DNA of 64,000 bases from Morella rubra (GCA_003952965.2 CM025849.1:29382464-29446463), one strand, 5' to 3'; counted from the first letter of the stretch, positions 1 through 11,033 are shown. Made by a program: numbers and translations. The notes: a model not told the origin generated them from the letters alone.

Positions 1-818
1 CAAGCACTTCAATAATCAAACATTCAATATAAAGCTCAAATATTATACATGTATCACTATTAAAAAAAACACTCCTATAATCATCCTCCAGTCTTCTCAA
101 ACTTCATGATTCATTTCCAGAACTCAAGCACTTCAATAATTAAATATGAGAATATAATAAATGCTACACAAGGTCAATAACTTGCAATCTGCCCTAACCC
201 GATCGATCGATACTATAGACAATCGAGATCATTATATAGACGATCGATCGCTGAACCTCCATCTAACACACGATCGATCGTCAGAATCTGGTGATCGATC
301 GTGACTAACCCAGATCGACAAAACAGCTTGCCAGCCTCCCACACACTCAAATCCACCCCAAAACACTCACAAATCATCCTCATGCAATACTAATTCTAAT
401 ATACATATTAAAAATACTCTAAGAAGCTCTAATCAACACAAATCCAATCCACAACACCCACAATAGACAAATAAAAATAACACCAAATAACCAACGAAAT
501 CATTCATAAATCGTAGTGTAGGTTGAGGATATTACCTTTTGCACGAAATGTAGACCAAAACGAACTAAATTCACACCAAAATCTCACAAATGTCGCCCAA
601 ATTTTTCAATATTCACCCGGTTAAAAAACCAATGAATTTGAGCTTGGGCTTAACCTTAAGGACTTCTAAACACTCTCACAACTAAAAGGACGGTATTTAG
701 ACAAAATTAAAGGAAAAATAGCTCCTTGCCGCGAGTCTCTAGTTTCCTCTTGCCGTGGGTGTGTTTTTGCTTCACCCACGGCTTTAGAGCATCCTGGCAT
801 TTCAAGCGCGATAAACAC

Positions 819-848
819 CGATCGATCGGTAATATTACCGATCGATCG
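819..848. repeat. 30-bp perfect palindrome, copy 1
   Basis: CGATCGATCGGTAAT followed by its exact reverse complement, with no spacer. The same 30 bp recurs 63 bases downstream (882-911). Translated, it gives the accidental peptide RSIGNITDRS on both strands, so the short ORFs here are not evidence of coding. Confidence 0.9.
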
Positions 849-879
849 ACCAAGCATAAAATTCCCGCCCAGATTTTAG

Positions 880-913
880 AACGATCGATCGGTAATATTA
901 CCGATCGATCGTT
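880..913. repeat. 34-bp perfect palindrome, copy 2
   Basis: The same 30-bp core as at 819-848, extended by AA at the left and TT at the right to give a 34-bp perfect palindrome. It could form a cruciform or hairpin, or be a symmetrical protein site; neither is shown by the sequence alone. Confidence 0.9.
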
Positions 914-1786
914 TAAAAACGACGTCGTATGAAGACCAAAATTAACGATCCATTGGTACCAAAATATTAAACGACACCGTTATGTACCGATCGATCGCCA
1001 ATAACGCGATCGATCGGTTAACTAATTATTAAAAAATGGTTTTTAGCCTAACAAATGACTTAATTATTAAAATTAATTTACTTATAATATCATATTAATA
1101 CATACCTCATACTATAATTATAATCATGTGTTAAATAAGCGTTATGTCACTAATTTCTAACATCTTAATACCTTACTCATACTAACACAAACAAAATGCA
1201 TCTATGTTGCAACATGTATAACTTATACATGCTTTCTTAAAAATTAATGATATGTACTTGATATGTTTTTATGTAATCTAAATACATCATAACATACTTT
1301 TTAATATATATTTCTATGTTTCCAATCATTTAAACTCACATTATTAAATAAAATGAGGTTAGATGAAAAACTAGTGTAACACCTTATCACCGATCGATCG
1401 GTCTTAGAGCGTTGTGCGAAACGATCGATCGTCTTTATCGGACGCGCGATCGGTTAGTGCACCCAAACGACAACGGATAACACCGATGGATCGGTGTATT
1501 TAGTTGCAAAACAGAAAAATAAAAAACGATTTCTTGTTAAATTCTTTATATTAGTTATTTGATAAACCACTTATTTCGTTATTTTTGCCGACCAAAGGGT
1601 ATATTGGTCATTTTACTTATATAAGTGTCGATAAAGAAATACAAATAGAAAAACACGTAAATAGTAATCAAAGTTTCTTCTGCATATCCACAGATAAACA
1701 GAAAATGTCTCAAATACGTAAATAAAAAAACCAAATCCAAATAAACACAAATGTCTCAAACAGATAAATAAACCATAAATCCAAAT

Positions 1787-3178
1787 TGAGAAGGTCAAAA
1801 AAACAACCCAAGAGGGGGGTTAATTGGGTTTTATAAAACTTTTCTTTCTTTTTCTTTTAAACCCAATAAGCTAAGGAACCGATCTAAAGGAGCACAAAAT
1901 AAATCTATTTAATCAAGGACTAATATAGAGAATGAAAGAAAAGACAAACAAGTGCAACAACAAAATAAATGGAGATAAGGATAGAGAGATGACACCGTGT
2001 CTTTTAGGTGGTTCGGCCAACACTTGCCTACGTCCACCCCCAAGGCTATTGACTTCCTTGGGCTTCCTTCACTATTTTCCAAATAGTAAAGTACACCTTA
2101 GCTTCGGGTGCTAAGTAACCTTTACAAAGTGTTTTTCGAGCTTACACTTTAACTCACTCTCTCAAATCCTCACAACCTAGAGGATTTCTTCTACACAACA
2201 AGTAGGACAAGTGTTTTTCACAAAAACTCACGTGTTTTTCAAGAATGGGTACAAAGAGAATCTTAGTAAAAGCTCTTTAAGCTGAATAAACAAGTGTGAA
2301 GTACAGAGGTGTGCAAAGAGACAAGATTTGCAAGAGAGCTACAGTATTTTCAGGTGGGAGTACGAGCTTTCTTGGATGGTGGAGCTTCCTTTCTCTTTGA
2401 AAGCTTTTCTCTCTCTAGAAATTAGGACAAGTGTTAATGGCGCAACCTCTTGTCTTTTCTCTCTCCATCATCTTCTATTAAAGCTTCTAGGGCACCAAGG
2501 GTCTTCTTGTAAAGCTTGAGTGCCGTTGGAGGTCATTTGAGACATTTGGATGCCTTTTGAATAAGTTGACGTTGCTCAAAGAAAATCTGCAAAATAAGAC
2601 AATGTGCTGACACATGTGGTATGTGCTGACACATTGAACTTTGCCAAGAAAAAGAGTCTCGGGTGTTAGTTCAATGTGTCGACACTTAGGTCAATGTGTC
2701 GACACTTCCCATACTTAGCCAAAAATTCATTTTGAATGGCCTGGAGAGCAAACTTTCGGGAGTTAGTTCAATGTGTCGACACTTAGGGTCAATGTGTCGA
2801 CACTTCCCATACTTAGCCAAAAAATCACTTTGAATGGCCTGAAAAGCAACCTTTCGGGAGTTAGTGCAATGTGTCGACACTTAGGGTCAATGTGTCGACA
2901 CTTCCAACACTTAGTCACAAAAAAATGTTCTTTAACAAGAGCTATCCCAATTCAATCATTCTCAAAAACCATTTACAATGAAAAGATGATCATTTAACAA
3001 GTACAATGAAGATCAAGTAGCTTAGAGAGAATTTTTAAAGAGAGAAACAATGATACTTGACAAAAATCCTTTTAAGAGAAAGGATTGATAATTGTAAAAT
3101 CTAAAGTCCTTAAAAACTTAGAGACTTTGTTATCATCAAAATCAAAAGATTGTTTTAAGGAACAACCTTGGGCTAACA
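1787..3178 (-). mobile_element. Copia-like solo LTR, copy A
   Basis: Read on the minus strand this starts TGTTAGCCCAAGGTTG and ends near the CCCAATT...CTTGGGTTGTT motif common at the 3' end of plant copia LTRs. It is homologous along its length, in the opposite orientation, to the copy at 14629-16081: the shared blocks include the GGTGGTTCGGCCAACACTTG region and the GTGTCGACAC repeats. No primer-binding site, polypurine tract or gag-pol lies next to it, so it looks like a solo LTR. The left boundary is approximate and no target duplication is visible. Confidence 0.65.
2666..2910. repeat. 97-98 bp tandem repeat with GTGTCGACAC
   Basis: About 2.5 tandem copies of a 97-98 bp unit (starting at 2666, 2763 and 2861). 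Each unit holds two copies of the 10-bp palindrome GTGTCGACAC, about 20 bp apart. It lies inside LTR copy A; copy B has the palindromes (around 14900-15030) but not the 97-bp amplification, so the amplification is specific to copy A. Confidence 0.85.
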
Positions 3179-3898
3179 AAAAGCAAAAAAGAGAAATTCA
3201 AGAGTGATGAGAAAAGAGAGAGAAAAAGAAAAAAAATTAAAGAGTGATGATCGGCCAAAAGACCAAAGAAGGAAAGTAAAAGAGAAAAGAGAGAGAAAAA
3301 ATTGTAAAATTCAGTTAAAATATTTTCTCTTTCTTCTAGCTGGCTCTTCTCTTGCTGGCTGATCTGGCACTTTTCTCTCTTGGACAATCATCAGGCTCTC
3401 TTCTTCAGGTCTAGAGAATAATTAATTTTATTAACTGCACAAAGAATATTTAATCTGCACATATATTAAATTCATGAAATAATTATAATGACAATAATCA
3501 TAGTGCTTATGTGATAAAAAAAAAAATGATTCTGCAAATGTATCAGGACACAATATGAGCTAGGTGCATGCTGTATCTGGACACAATATGAGCTAGATAC
3601 ATGTTGTTCAGAAATAAAATGTTGTGTGAAAATGTAATTTATTCTCAAGTTATACAATAAAGCATAAATCATGATATTTTATCAATTTAAATCACAACTT
3701 GGATTAATGACATGATCATAATGAGTAAAAGCCTAAAATTTGGAATAAAAGAATATAACAGAAATAATGGAAAAGAGTTTTCCATATGATCCTACGACCG
3801 AAATCTGAGGTCCTTAACGATCCCACACTATTTACCAAGATTATATGATTTGAAACATGGACCGACGCATCCATGCAGACCCCAAATCTGTCATAACT
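3179..3898. other. Intergenic, purine-rich then AT-rich
   Basis: No gene seen. 3180-3300 is GA-rich with a repeated AAGAGTGATGA motif. At about 3541-3601 a roughly 30-bp unit (GGACACAATATGAGCTAG) is present twice in tandem. Confidence 0.5.
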
Positions 3899-3907
3899 TA
3901 TTATATA

Positions 3908-4285
3908 GGGGAAAATACACTTTTCACCCACGAACTACCATATATTTTACACTTTGCACCCTAAACTACCAATTTTGACACATTGCACCCTTTAACTACC
4001 AATTTTTAACACTTTGCACCCTTTATCAAATTTTCAAACTAAAATGACGATAATGCCCTTAGATATTGTTGTCAATTCATTAATTTCTCAAGGGTATTAT
4101 TGTCAAATGGAGGGTGCAAAGTGTTTAATATTAGTAGTTGGAGGGTGTAATGTGTCAAAGTGGGTAGTTTAGGGTGCAAAATGTATAACATTGGTAGTTT
4201 GAGGGTGCAATGTCTTAAAGATGGTAGTTTGGGGTGCAATGTGTCACTACTCCGGTAGTTTGTGGGTGAAAAGTGTATTTTTCCC
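3908..4285. mobile_element. Mutator-like MITE with 9-bp TSD
   Basis: A 378-bp foldback element. The left end GGGGAAAATACACTTTTCAC matches the reverse complement of the right end with about one mismatch, and the inverted repeat continues inward through CACCC(A)...AACTACCA. It is flanked by a perfect 9-bp direct repeat, TATTATATA (3899-3907 and 4286-4294), the target-duplication length of Mutator-like elements. The interior holds repeated ACTACCAATTTTnACAC(A/T)TTGCACCC units and no coding sequence. A diverged relative lies at about 8218-8547. Confidence 0.85.
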
Positions 4286-4329
4286 TATTATATATATATT
4301 TGTGAAACTGACTAACAAAGAATAAGTAA

Positions 4330-5857
4330 ATAATAGCGAAAAAACTAGTCTAAATCACGAGCATGAGCTTGTCTCATCGAGATCTTGTCCGATGGCGTCA
4401 TGCATATGGTCCAACCGCTCCTCCATATTATCTACCTATTTGATGAGTGTCTGAAACTATATCGGAGAGATACTGAGAGACTGGTACAACTGGGACACAT
4501 GTCCTGTCACAGAAGTCAGTTCCTTCCGCATAGCAAACACCTCCTCCCTTAAACCGGTCTCCATCAGAGCATAATTATTCTCCGAAGTGGTCAAGTGGGT
4601 ATGGATATCCATGCACAATGTCTGTGGCGGCTCCACCACCATCAAGATACTCTCCTTCAGCTCCACTACCATAGCGTCCGCCCAAAATGGTTGCTCTGTT
4701 TGCGCCTCCTAGGTGATACTTTTTCTAGATTGATCCATGACCAACCTAACAAAAACCATCCGAACATTAGCATAATCAGTTCGCACGAGTCTCAAATGGC
4801 AACATTTCTGATTATTATATTTCCCCAATGAAGAGTCACTTTGTCTAGACGGATATCAACACAAGACGTTTTAACTAAAAACATGCGTTATTGTTCGCAC
4901 GTGTACTAACGTTGTGCAGACAAAATAAAAGACGAAAATATTATCATATAAATCCATCCGAACAATTAGCAAGCCGTCCAGACAGAGCTTCAATGAACAC
5001 AGAATTTACTCAGTCATAGTTGTGCTCTATCAACCTAAAAACAATCAAAATGCATGAAAATTGAAATAGAAAGGCACGAAAAAGGTATTACTTGCGCTTG
5101 TGAATATAGATCTCGAAATATCAAAAAAAATTATGAAGGTTGGAGAGAAAATGTTGAGAGAAAATCAAAATGGAATGGGTGAGAATTTGGTTTTGACAAC
5201 TTTGTTTGTTTTTTAAGATCCAAGTGCAGCGTCCACACGTTCCGTATGTCTGTTCAGACTATATTCAAATGTTAGATTTACACGTGACCCAATCAAATTC
5301 AACCTCATTAATCACGTATCTAAGGCAGATTCAAAAATCTTCCAGAACCTACCAGTGTCTAGACAGTCTATTGGTTGTCCGGACAGTTGCAACATTATAA
5401 GTCTTAATTGTACAATGTGGAACCACACGATTTGGTGAAGAAGCTTTCTTCTATGTGCGGAGGCCCTTTTAGCGTCCAGACACAAATATTCTTTTTAGCG
5501 TTAGGACATACATGTTGGCTTCCAGACTTGTTTTCAGTTTGCATGATGATTTTGAATGCGTCACTAACTAGTGACAATTATTATCGTTACCTAAAGTTGG
5601 TTCAGACGTGGTCATGAGCTATCAAGACGGAAATGAAATATTTGTGACGATACTAATCGTCATACATTTGCAACAACTTGTATTTTGTCCCCGACAGATC
5701 CATCCGAACGGTGTTGGGACCTGTTCGGACGGAAATGGCGTTCTTGGATCATTTTTGGTAATAAAATTAAGATTTTGTCAAGAAAATGCATCTTTAGGTG
5801 ACAAAATTTGGTTTGACACCCAAATATTTGTCATCTAATGTCTTATTTCTTGTAGTG
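4330..5857 (-). mobile_element. Decayed CACTA (En/Spm-like) element remnant
   Basis: Read on the minus strand, the sequence begins CACTACAAGAAATAAGAC at 5857, the classic CACTA terminus, followed by 3 bases (CTT) that could be a target duplication. Subterminal DNA (about 4870-5750) has many short repeats of GTTCGGACGG, TCCGAAC and GTCCAGAC type in both orientations, as in CACTA elements. At 4360-4672 a broken minus-strand frame (LREEVFAMRKELTSVTGHVS, then stops, then MEERLDHMHDAIGQDLDE) resembles the coiled-coil C-terminus of plant CACTA-encoded proteins. The opposite terminus was not found, so the left limit is a guess. Confidence 0.5.
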
Positions 5858-6044
5858 CTTTGAGCTTATGTGGGGGAGAGACACGTCTCTCTCTCCCACC
5901 GCCTGAGTATTTTTATCTAAAAAAATATATATTTCAAAATTACAAAAATGCCACTCCCTATTTAAAATTACAAAACTGCCATTTAATTATTTTAAAAAAA
6001 TCAGAATATTGCAGAAGAGGTGGGCCGTCAGCGAGCTGTCGACG

Positions 6045-8080
6045 CTAGTTTGGGGCTGTTAAACAAATTAATTGATGCACAATTAAGATAATAATGTAAT
6101 TAGGTCGGACGTACGGCTTCGAAATCTATTTAATTACGTCGTCCTATGATATCTCCACTCCAGCATAAGTTCAAGGCCAGTTTTTGTATTCTTCGCCTAT
6201 TTTCGTTCTGACTCGTGGGTCATCAACAGCTTACACACATAACGTATGCCCGGTCCTTTGTTCATGGCGGGAAATTGCACTTTTTTGTTTTATGCAAGTT
6301 CAATAAGTGACATCCATAACCCTTTTTGTTAACTTGATGCAATAATTAATTAAAAAAATTCAGATGGTTCGGGATTTATTTAATTTCCCGAAGTATCTGT
6401 CACACTTCAAACGCAGAAAGGGTTATATGGAGTAAATTAAACCTTAATCTACTATATCGGGAACTTATAAATTCTTCTTGGTCAAATAACGATTCTGTAT
6501 TTTATTTGATATTATTCTTTGTCTTGTTCTTTTCCCCGAAGACATGCAGAAGAACAAAGCTTATCAAAATCTGTTAGTGTATAATTGAATCACATACCCT
6601 TTCTAAGTGTTGTTAAGATCTAAACCCGATTTTTCAAAACCTAAAGGAGCCCCACCAAAATATTCTATTTTTTTTCTTCTTCTTCAAATTTAGTTCAGAT
6701 CAAGTTTTTGTTAATATATATATCCGAACAAAAGCTCTACGAAAGGTAATTAAGGTTTGTAGCCTAAATCTATTTATCATCAAATGAAGTTAAATTTTTG
6801 TAATTAATTAATTGCTTAAACCATACCAAGATCTTGTAGATACGATATATAATTAAGAACTACTCCTGTAGTACCTTTTTCTATAATTTACTGGGAACAT
6901 GGAGTACAAGGGTAAAGGGCCCTATTAATATTTTTTTTAAAATGGGGCTAAACTGAATAAGAGAAAATAAATAATATAGCTTTGAATAAAAAAAATAATA
7001 AAAGAATAAAAACTAGAATTCTTCAATATGATTTATGGCTAACTGTGAGAATTAAGCAACAGGATTCGTCAGGACTCCGAGTACTCTCCCCAATATGTCC
7101 GCGTGGTTCCATTATTCATTCTCTTCCTTCTCATTGCAAGTGCAGGTCAGTAGATTCAAGGGTTAGATAATTAAGATATTCTGAATCTCATTAGTAATTT
7201 TCTGTAATATATATATATATTTACGAACTTTTAGAAATTCTAGTCTTTATTTCGAAAAAGATATTTGGGATTTTACGGTCTCAATATTCCATATATTAGT
7301 CACTCAAATTATTATTTTTCTTATGGTATTCAAAAAAAGTAAATCAAATAAATAGATTTTACTACTCGTGGATTTTAAAATATAAATTGGTTGCACTCTC
7401 GAATTAAAGTTCTGGATTGTTGAATAATATTACCTCTAAACGTTGGAGAAGATCTAAGCCCTTGTATCATGATGAAAGAATTATGGCGTTATCTAATCTA
7501 TCCCTCGTATCGAAATAGGAATTGTCACGTGCAACGAATGCAAATGTCTCAGTAAAACTTGGCACTTAATTAAGGTGTGTCTACGCAACAAACAATGAAA
7601 CGAAAAATATTGCCGACGATTAGAAGGTGCAGAGCGTGGCGAATGTTTGTTTCGTCGTTGGAACTTATTTAGAGGCGCTAAATGCTATTGCTTCTTCATA
7701 TGTTGAATCCTGACAATTCAAAGTATCTTTGGGAGGGATTTGCACCATCATGGATTGTATAAGGATAGCAAATATAGCAGAGGCTCTCCATGTAGATCTT
7801 ATGGAGTATTATATATATATATATATATATATGCATCTTCTTTTGGCGTTAGGGTCATGCTTGGGCATCAACTGCTTTGTAATATTTTGTTCTTTCGAGC
7901 AATGAATTTCAAGTTTCTTCTTTCATCCACAAACTTATACAAGAAGTTATGGCGGGATGTGGGATCATGATCTCCTGCACATCATGTACTCCATCCATGT
8001 TGCGGATGTTATTAACCCAATAAATATAGGAGGTTTTCAACAGAATGGGTACAAATCAAGACATGTTAGTATGTAGGCAT
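6045..8080 (+). repeat. Tandem duplication unit 1 (defensin unit)
   Basis: First of three diverged copies of a roughly 2-kb unit. Shared landmarks with unit 3 are GGGGCTGTTAAACAAATT (about 6050), CTCCACTCCAGCATA, AAGGGTT(A/C)TATGGAGTAAAT and TTTTTCAAAACCTAAAGGAG. Shared with units 2 and 3 are the defensin exon 2 and the 3' flank GTAATATTTTGTTCTTTCGAG. It preserves the empty-site version of the sequence interrupted by the hAT element in unit 3 (ACTATATCGGGAACTTATAA near 6451). Confidence 0.75.
7073..7706 (+). pseudogene. Plant defensin pseudogene, copy 1
   Basis: A two-exon defensin relic paralogous to 10066-11033. Exon 1 (about 7073-7145) translates as ...SPQYVRVVPLFILFLLIASAG, a signal-peptide-like stretch matching copy 2, but the ATG is gone and an in-frame stop lies upstream. 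The donor (GCAG|GTCAG) survives. Exon 2 (7519-7706) follows an intact acceptor and reads IVTCNECKCLSKTWHLIKVC. An in-frame TGA (7596-7598) then replaces the third core-cysteine codon, and the frame resumes with GAERGEC...KCYCFFIC up to its proper stop. Loss of the start plus a stop in the core make a functional product very unlikely. The gamma-core spacing and the extra N-terminal cysteine are still readable. Confidence 0.85.
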
Positions 8081-8217
8081 TAATTTCTCATTTCATACCA
8101 AATACAGAAACTAGTCAATCCCCTAGCATTTAACTTAAGTAGACTAGCTCCGTTATTTCCAATAACAAAGTTGGTTTGAGTGAGATTTCGTACCAAAATG
8201 ACCCAGTGGGCTTTGAG

Positions 8218-8547
8218 ATTTTTTTTTAATACACTTTTCACTCACAAACTATCATAGGATTTACACTTTGCACCAACTTCTATCAAATTTTTAAACGCTT
8301 TGCATCCTTCATCCGACGATAATACTCTCAAGAATTTAATAAATTTACAACACTTTTTTCTAATATATATGCAAAGTGGGTCAAGGGCATTATTTTCCTT
8401 TTAGTCAAAAAATTTGACAAAGGGTGAAAAGTGTCTAAAATTGATAGTTAGAAGGTAAAATGTCTCGAAAGTAGTAATTTATGGTGCAAAGTGCAAAGTG
8501 CAAAGACCATGGTAGTTTGAGAGTGAAAAGTGTATTCATATCCTTAT
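8218..8547. mobile_element. Foldback MITE, relative of 3908-4285
   Basis: The left end AATACACTTTTCACTCACAA and right end TTTGAGAGTGAAAAGTGTAT are inverted repeats of the same family as the Mutator-like MITE at 3908-4285, with related interior sequence (ACTTTGCACC, GGTAGTTTGAG). The ends are eroded and no target duplication is visible. Confidence 0.6.
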
Positions 8548-9556
8548 TTTTAAAACCCAATGAGGCTTTTGAAAAATGGCTAAAACCTAGTGAGTGACGT
8601 ATAATTTTTTGATAATTTTAATTAGGAGTAAATATCTATTCACCCCCTCTAGGTGTTTAATTGGGTCTAAACCGAGATTTTTCTAAATGTTGTGGACAAT
8701 AGAATACCTCTAAACATTGGAGAAGATCTAATCTCTTGTATTTAATTGTAAGAGTTATGGGGTTATGTTCTAATAGATCCTTAATTGTATTGAAATAGAA
8801 ATTATCACGTGCAAAGAATGCAAACGTCTTACAAAACAATTGGCATAAAATGTGTATGAAAATTTTTTATTCACTATAATTTATTGTTTACCAATTACAA
8901 AAATAAAATAAAAATTAAAGCGACTCCAAAACGCTTAACATCATGTAAAGACTCTTCGCGAGAGTTGAAAACCATGGTGTGCGAAGCTCTCATGAATAGG
9001 TCGAGACACAAAATAATTGTTCCTTTTATTTGTTCTGGCCGAATTGATCTGTACCAATTAGGATCAGTGATGTTTCATTAAATACTCCAAAAATGAATAT
9101 TAATAACATATCCGGGAAAATAATTTAATGATAAAAATGAGTTAAAAGAGGCAATTTCTGTTGTGTAAATAAAATGAGAACGAACAGATCAGATATATAT
9201 GGTGGGAAATTTGCACTTTAATTTTTAATGCAAGTTCAAGAAGTCACATCCCTATATAACCTTTTTGTCAATTTGATGCATATAAATAATTAAGAGGTTG
9301 AGTATATGTGCAACCTTTCGGACGAGGTAAAGTCATTATGCTTGTTTAGCAATACTGCCATCATTATCCACTCAAAGTCTTATTCTCTCCAAATAATTAG
9401 ACAGATCACAAAGCTTGCCAAAACCTAGAGGACCGCCAGTTTCTTCTTTTTCCATCTTCAAATTAAGCTAAGTTCAATTTGTTTTAATTGAACCTCCCTG
9501 CCAAAGAATTTCAGCAAAATTATTAATTAATTGCTTAAACCATAGTATGCAAGATC

Positions 9557-9648
9557 TTGTAGATACAATAACAACTAATGTTTACCCATTATTAGCTTTC
9601 GGTTGCTCTTGCAAAGGGAAGGAAAAATTAACACATGCAGTCTCATAC
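9557..9648 (+). repeat. 92-bp direct repeat flanking defensin exon 1
   Basis: TTGTAGATACAATAACAACT onward is repeated with few changes at 10166-10257. One copy is upstream of exon 1 and the other lies in the intron just after it, so a segment containing the 5' region and exon 1 was probably duplicated within this unit. The 109-residue ORF covering this copy (9547-9876) shows no recognisable domain and I do not call it a gene. Confidence 0.8.
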
Positions 9649-10017
9649 AGGAGGACTGCAAAATTGAAATTAAGAACGATATTGTCATATTATATTAGAA
9701 GTTGTGGAAGATGCATATTCTGTCCTTCAAGTACAGTGTATCGACGGTTTTCTATTTACTCTTCAATGCTATATATATATTCCCATGCACTTATAAGTTT
9801 AGCTTTCCCTGTCAACTTTTCTACAATCTATCAATGTGACAACGACGAGTACGTGGAAGGGTTAAAGACACGATGAAAAATTAAATAAAATGGGGTATAA
9901 AGTACAGTTTCATCAATGTTCTAATGGAAATTAAGCCTGCTTTTATGCAACCCGGCCTGCTGCATGCTATTGCTTGCAACAACCTAGCTAGGCATGGAGT
10001 GAGATAAGTCATTATAC

Positions 10018-10025
10018 TATAAATA
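10018..10025 (+). promoter_or_regulatory. Probable TATA box of defensin copy 2
   Basis: TACTATAAATA (10016-10026) lies about 40-48 bases before the ATG at 10066, the right place for a short 5' leader. It is the best TATA match in this flank. Inferred from sequence and position only. Confidence 0.55.
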
Positions 10026-10065
10026 CCAATAGGCTTCATTCATCTTTGGCATGAGTAAAGAGTAA

Positions 10066-11033
10066 ATGGCGCCTAAGTCTCCTCAATGTGGTTGTATCGT
10101 TCCTATATTCATTCTCTTGATCCTCATTGCAAGTGCAGGTCAGTTCTAGATTCAACGTCCAATATTTGTAGATACAATAACAACTAATGTTTACCCATTA
10201 TTAGCTTTCGATTGCTTATGTAAAAGGAAGTACAAATTAACCCATGCAGTCTAATACAAACTTGGATTCCCTCCTAAGAGAGAATTACTTAATGGGTCCT
10301 AACATGTCATTAAAAGGATGACAGCACATTAATGAATCCATTCAATGCTCTATATTAAAATGCCCAATGGATGACAGCACATCCAATGGTCGTTGCAAAT
10401 ACAGGTTAGTAGATTGATGGTCTTTTTTATATATAGTGCCAAAGCTTTTTTATTGGTACGAGTAGTACTTGAGACATAAAATTTTGGTGCAGAAAATTCC
10501 GCTGTTGTGCATGCAAGCACCCATTTGAGTTGTGTCCTTTCTCTTAGCTTGATTCTGATCTTCTGAATCTCATTATAAGTACTTTGCTCTGCAATTAATA
10601 AAAACTTTTAGAAATTCTATTCTTTTTTTCAAACCGGATGTATATTTCGAAGTTTACAAATCAATTATATTCACCACATTAATCACTAAAATTATCATTT
10701 TTCGTATGGTATAAATTACAAAGTTGTACTACTTAATTTTGAAAAGTTTTGAATGATAGAATACCTTTAAAAAAGTTGGAGGAGATCTAAGATCTCTTGT
10801 ATTGAAATTGGAATTTATATAGAGTACTTATGTAATCGATCCTTTGTATTGAAATAGGAATTGTCACATGTAGAGAATGCGAACGTCTCAGCAAACATTG
10901 GCAGAAAGCATGTCGAAGCAGCAAACACTGTCAAGAGAAATGTCGAGAATTAGAGGGTGCAGTGCGAGGGGAATGTAAGGCTCCTCGTGCGCACTTATTT
11001 AGTGATAAATGCTACTGCTACTTCATTTGTTGA
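10066..11033 (+). CDS. Plant defensin (gamma-thionin), copy 2
   Basis: A secreted antimicrobial-type peptide of 82 aa. Exon 1 (10066-10138) encodes MAPKSPQCGC followed by a hydrophobic signal core (IVPIFILLILIASA). A phase-1 intron of 719 bp (GT...AG) ends the signal region, as usual for plant defensin genes. Exon 2 (10858-11033) encodes the mature knot. Core cysteines at 32, 43, 49, 53, 64, 76, 78 and 82 have spacing x10-x5-x3-x10-x11-x1-x3, including RGEC (the GXC gamma-core) and CYCYFIC, as in radish- and dahlia-type antifungal defensins. It has a ninth cysteine, C29 (TCREC), shared by all three copies. Family knowledge suggests membrane or cell-wall lipid binding and defence against fungi; target and expression are unknown. 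The start is the only ATG in frame with the signal peptide. Confidence 0.9.

Larger units (their letters stand above)
190..1450. repeat. GATCGATCG palindrome-rich AT-rich DNA
   Basis: This stretch has no convincing gene. It holds twelve perfect GATCGATCG 9-mers (near 204, 242, 273, 292, 820, 840, 883, 902, 988, 1008, 1391 and 1422) plus degenerate ones near 1446 and 1482. Many sit inside longer palindromes such as ACCGATCGATCGGT. A random sequence this size would be expected to hold essentially none. Outside it the motif is seen once more, near 36221. It may be part of an unidentified retroelement or satellite-like repeat; the family is not recognised. Confidence 0.7.

Noticed and set aside
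666..932. Overlapping ORFs on both strands with the repeated peptide RSIGNITDRS
   Set aside because: The peptide is produced on both strands by the 30-bp DNA palindrome; no codon or domain evidence for a protein.
9547..9876. 109-residue ORF with several cysteines (LAFGCSCKG...SCGRCIFC)
   Set aside because: Lies in the 5' flank of the defensin unit, half of it is a duplicated non-coding block (repeated in the intron at 10166 with a stop), and no domain is recognised.
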